From assembly GCA_022837185.1 (NCBI GenBank), contig JALHJD010000096.1, positions 1 to 9,745 on the forward strand: DNA of 9,745 nucleotides. Reading direction: 5' to 3'. The translations under genes and the position numbers were made by a program. Below, piece after piece: positions 7,145-9,745 of this stretch. Origin of the DNA: Desulfobacteraceae bacterium. Its GTDB lineage: Bacteria > Desulfobacterota > Desulfobulbia > Desulfobulbales > Desulfobulbaceae. Positions within the stretch are counted from its first letter, which is position 1. The number at the start of each line of letters is the position of its first letter. The notes below the pieces were generated by a model that searched no databases, had not been told where the DNA came from, and was given only the letters and a program-made list of their open reading frames with translations.

Positions 7145-8254
7145 TCAGTACAGCCGGTGGCGGAAAAACCGGACAGCGGTTCCCAGGGTGACCACGGCGA
7201 TGACCGTCATCGGCCAGATCTCCCCCCAGAAATAGCTGAGCCCCGCCCCCTCCAGAAAAACCCGCCGGACGATGATCAGAAAGTAGCGCATGGGATCCAG
7301 ATAGGTCAGGGCCTGCATGAAGGGCGGCATGTTGGCGATGGGCGTGGAAAAGCCGGAGAGGATCACCGCCGGGACGATGAAGAGAAAAGCGCCGAGCAGG
7401 GCCTGCTGCTGGGTTGCCGAGATCGACGAGATCATCAGCCCGACCCCGACGATGGACAGGACATAGATGGCCAGCGCCGGGTACAGGGACAGCAGACTGC
7501 CCTGCAGGGGGATCTTGAACCAGACCACGGCCAGCAGCAGGATCACCGAGGCCTCGCCGACCCCGATGAGGATGCCGGGAACCGCTTTGCCGATCATGAT
7601 TTCCCAGGGATGCAGCGGCGTCACCAGCAGCTGGTCGAAGGTGCCGTCCTCCCGTTCCCTGGCCACCGACAGGGCAATGACCACCAGGGTGACCACCATC
7701 GAAATCAGGGCGATGATCCCCGGGATAAAAAACCACCTGCTCTCCAGGTTGGGGTTGAACCAGGGCCGCACCGAGAGCCGGGCCGGCATGACCCGGCCTC
7801 CCCGGTCTTCGATCCATTCCCGGTTGAACTCCATGACGATGTTCCGGACATAATTGAGGGCCAGCATGGCGGTATTGGAATTGCGGCCGTCAATGAGCAC
7901 CTGGAGCACGCATTCCTCCCCCCGGGCCAGATCGGCCGAGCAGCGCGGACCGATGCGCAGCACCGCCAGGACCTTTCTGGAGTCGATGAGCGGGGCGATT
8001 TCAGCCTCGCTGCCAAGGGTTCCCGCCAGCTCGAACGCGGGTGAACCCCAGAAGCGCGCCGCCAGTTCGCGGGAGGAAGCGGCCCCGTCCTCGTTGAACA
8101 GGGCGAACCGGACGTGGTTGAGATCAAATGTCGCCGCGTAGCCGAAGACCAGCAGCTGGATGACGGGCGGGACGATGATGGTCAGGCGGCTTTTTTTGTC
8201 CCGGAAGAGGGCCAGGAATTCCTTGCGGATCAGGGCCAGGATGCGTGCGATCAT
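7145..8254 (-). CDS. ybhR: ABC-2 type exporter permease, YbhR-like
   Basis: This is an inner-membrane permease of 369 residues, nearly the length of E. coli YbhR. It has one N-terminal membrane segment (about 22-42), a large extracytoplasmic domain (about 43-170) containing LQVLIDGRNSNTA, and five more hydrophobic segments from about 177 to 363. Family landmarks are WFNPNLESRWFFIPG, ALSVAREREDGTFDQLLVTPL, IGKAVPG, GLMISSISATQQQA and AVILSGFSTPIANMP. In E. coli YbhR pairs with YbhS and the ATPase YbhF in a multidrug exporter with the adaptor YbhG. The substrate here is unknown. It is the last gene of the operon, nine bases after the upstream permease, and its GGGGGAG ribosome site directly follows that gene's stop codon. 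The 61-bp gap to prmA contains no convincing terminator. Confidence 0.92.
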   Translation of the reverse strand: MIARILALIRKEFLALFRDKKSRLTIIVPPVIQLLVFGYAATFDLNHVRFALFNEDGAASSRELAARFWGSPAFELAGTLGSEAEIAPLIDSRKVLAVLRIGPRCSADLARGEECVLQVLIDGRNSNTAMLALNYVRNIVMEFNREWIEDRGGRVMPARLSVRPWFNPNLESRWFFIPGIIALISMVVTLVVIALSVAREREDGTFDQLLVTPLHPWEIMIGKAVPGILIGVGEASVILLLAVVWFKIPLQGSLLSLYPALAIYVLSIVGVGLMISSISATQQQALLGAFLFIVPAVILSGFSTPIANMPPFMQALTYLDPMRYFLIIVRRVFLEGAGLSYFWGEIWPMTVIAVVTLGTAVRFFRHRLY

Positions 8255-8263
8255 CTGCTCCCC

Positions 8264-9388
8264 CTATTCCAGCCGCTTGACGGTTTTTTTAAAGACAACG
8301 CCTAAGAAAAGCAGGGCCATGGCCAGCAGGGCCAGCATGTTGGGAAGAATGACGGCCCAGACGTCGCCGACCAGGAACAGGGTCTGCAGGATGGCCACGT
8401 AGTACCTGGCGGCGATCAGATGGGTTATGCCCTGGACCACGGCCGGCATGCTGCTGATGTCGAAGATGAACCCCGACAGGAGAAAGGCCGGCAGAAAGGT
8501 GACCAGGATGGCGGCCTGGGCGGCCACGAACTGCGATCTGGCGACCGAGGAGATGAGCAGCCCCATGCCCAGGGCCGTGAGCAGGAACAGGGACGAGGCG
8601 GCCAGCAGGACCCACAGCGATCCCCGCAGGGGCACGTCAAAGAGAAAAACCGCCATCAGGGTGGAAAGGGTGAAACCGCCCATGCCGAGAAAAAAGTAGG
8701 GGAGCAGCTTGCCGGCCAGGATGTCGCGCACCGTGACCGGGGTGACCAGCATGGCCTCCATGGTCCCCCGTTCCCATTCCCTGGCGATGATCAGAGCGGT
8801 CAGCAGGGCGCCGATCAGGGTCATGACCACGGCGATGATGCCCGGGACCAGGAAATCGGTGGAGCGGACTTCCGGGTTGTACCAGATGCGCTGCTCCAGC
8901 CTGACCGGCACCGATGCCGCCCTGCCCGCCTCCTCCGCCTGCCGTTCAAGCCATCCCGCCCACACCCCCTGCACGTATCCCTCCACCAGCCGGGCGGTGT
9001 TGGCGTCAAGCCCGTTGATGATGATGTTGATGGGCGGTTCCCTCTGCTGCAGGTAGCCGCGGTCGAAATTTTCCCGCAGCCAGACGATGCCGTCCACCTT
9101 TGCTTCCCGCATTGCCTGTTCCGCCTCCTGGATGGTCGGCATGGGCAGCGGCACGAAATAGGGGGAGCGATAGAACCCGGCGGTAAAGCTGTCGGCCTCC
9201 GGGCCGGGATGCTCCACCACGATGGCCAGCGGAATATCCCGGGCGTCGAGGGAAACGCCGTAGCCGAAAACGAGCAGCAGCAGGACCGGCAGAACAAAGG
9301 CAATGCCTATGCTGGAGGGGTCGCGGACGATCTGGAGCCACTCCTTGCGGACAAATCCGCGCAGCCGCATGAAGGTGGCTAGGGTCAT
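8264..9388 (-). CDS. ybhS: ABC-2 type exporter permease, YbhS-like
   Basis: This 374-residue membrane protein is the partner of the downstream YbhR-like permease and is paralogous to it. It begins with a cytoplasmic segment RKEWLQIVRDPSS, a membrane helix at about 27-45, and an extracytoplasmic domain (about 46-175) with INIIINGLDANTARLVEGYV. Five further hydrophobic segments run from about 180 to 365. Diagnostic stretches are LIIAREWERGTMEAMLVTPV, KLLPYFFLGM, GMGLLISSVARSQFVAAQ and FLLSGFIFDISSMPAVVQ, which closely resemble E. coli YbhS. The ATG overlaps the stop of the ATPase gene as ATGA, and a GGAGG seven bases upstream supports the start. The two permeases probably form a heterodimer. 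The exported compound cannot be told from the sequence. Confidence 0.93.
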   Translation of the reverse strand: MTLATFMRLRGFVRKEWLQIVRDPSSIGIAFVLPVLLLLVFGYGVSLDARDIPLAIVVEHPGPEADSFTAGFYRSPYFVPLPMPTIQEAEQAMREAKVDGIVWLRENFDRGYLQQREPPINIIINGLDANTARLVEGYVQGVWAGWLERQAEEAGRAASVPVRLEQRIWYNPEVRSTDFLVPGIIAVVMTLIGALLTALIIAREWERGTMEAMLVTPVTVRDILAGKLLPYFFLGMGGFTLSTLMAVFLFDVPLRGSLWVLLAASSLFLLTALGMGLLISSVARSQFVAAQAAILVTFLPAFLLSGFIFDISSMPAVVQGITHLIAARYYVAILQTLFLVGDVWAVILPNMLALLAMALLFLGVVFKKTVKRLE

Positions 9389-9745
9389 GTGCCGGCCTCC
9401 GTCCCCTGCCGTGATTCCAGCAGGCCGATAAAGGCCTGTTCCATGTCGACATCCTCTCCCCCGCCGGCCCGGACCATGGCCTTGATCTCCTCCGGGGTCC
9501 CCTGGGCCAGCACCTCCCCCTCGGCCATGATCACCAGGCGGTCGCAGTATTCCGCCTCTTCCATGAAATGGGTGGTCACCAGGACGGTGACCCCCTGTTC
9601 GGCCAGGGAGTTGATATGGGCCCAGAACTCCCGCCGGGCCAGGGGATCGACGCCGGAGGTGGGCTCGTCCAGGAAGAGGATGGCCGGTTCGTGCATCAGG
9701 GCGACGGCCAGGGCCAGCCGCTGTTTGTAGCCCTGGGGGAGCATC
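9385..9745 (-). CDS. ybhF: ABC exporter ATP-binding protein, YbhF-like, C-terminal part only (5' end cut by window edge)
   Basis: The last 119 codons of a nucleotide-binding subunit are visible. They carry a variant ABC signature LPQGYKQRLALA in place of LSGGQ, Walker B ILFLDE with EPTSGVDP (D-loop), and the H-loop histidine in VTTHFMEEAEYCDR. The tail EVLAQGTPEEIKAMV is typical of drug-export ATPases. The LPQGYKQRL and EFWAHINSLAEQGVTVLVTTHF stretches resemble the second ATPase domain of E. coli YbhF, which fuses two such domains. The first methionine seen is internal and is not the start, because Walker A must lie upstream outside the window. Whether this protein is a single or a tandem ATPase cannot be decided here. 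It overlaps the YbhS-like gene by four bases. Confidence 0.9.
   Translation of the reverse strand, partial: MLPQGYKQRLALAVALMHEPAILFLDEPTSGVDPLARREFWAHINSLAEQGVTVLVTTHFMEEAEYCDRLVIMAEGEVLAQGTPEEIKAMVRAGGGEDVDMEQAFIGLLESRQGTEAGT

Noticed and set aside
7037..9382. Plus-strand frames of 335 and 320 codons opposite the two permeases
   Set aside because: They are very rich in Asp, Gln, His and Gly, without hydrophobic core patterns, and lie opposite two clear membrane proteins.

Overview
The window looks like a chromosomal stretch from a GC-rich, probably anaerobic bacterium, most likely in the Desulfobacterota / former Deltaproteobacteria. That placement is inferred from the style of NusA and IF-2, a ferredoxin-fused corrinoid-activating ATPase, and the GC-rich third codon positions. 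It was not tested against any database. No mobile element, CRISPR array, rRNA or foreign-looking island is visible.

Left part (1-3976, all minus strand): a classic transcription/translation operon. Read in its own direction, it starts at a strong sigma70-type promoter (3948-3976). A tRNA-Gly(CCC) gene (3848-3923) follows, then a long trailer hairpin (3797-3828) and a canonical intrinsic terminator (3741-3769). After these come rimP, nusA, ylxR/rnpM and infB. nusA-ylxR and ylxR-infB are joined by 4-bp ATGA overlaps. infB runs off the left edge within its GTPase domain. The layout parallels the E. coli metY-rimP-nusA-infB operon, with a glycine tRNA in the tRNA position.

Middle part (3977-7083): a minus-strand gene for a RACo-type protein, with an N-terminal 2Fe-2S ferredoxin and a C-terminal DUF4445/ASKHA ATPase. 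Such proteins reductively reactivate corrinoid proteins. A 222-bp structured intergenic region separates it from the divergent plus-strand gene prmA (ribosomal protein L11 methyltransferase). The intergenic region holds a perfect 9-bp inverted repeat next to the RACo start codon and a longer imperfect palindrome.

Right part (7145-9745, minus strand): a YbhFSR-type ABC-2 exporter operon. It contains the C-terminal piece of the ATPase (cut by the right edge), then two paralogous permeases, YbhS-like and YbhR-like, tightly packed. It is convergent with prmA.

Most of the window is housekeeping. I found no clear new multi-gene system. The best leads are in RNA: the tRNA-hairpin-terminator leader of the nusA operon, and the structured leader of the RACo gene, where an inverted repeat would cover the likely ribosome-binding site.
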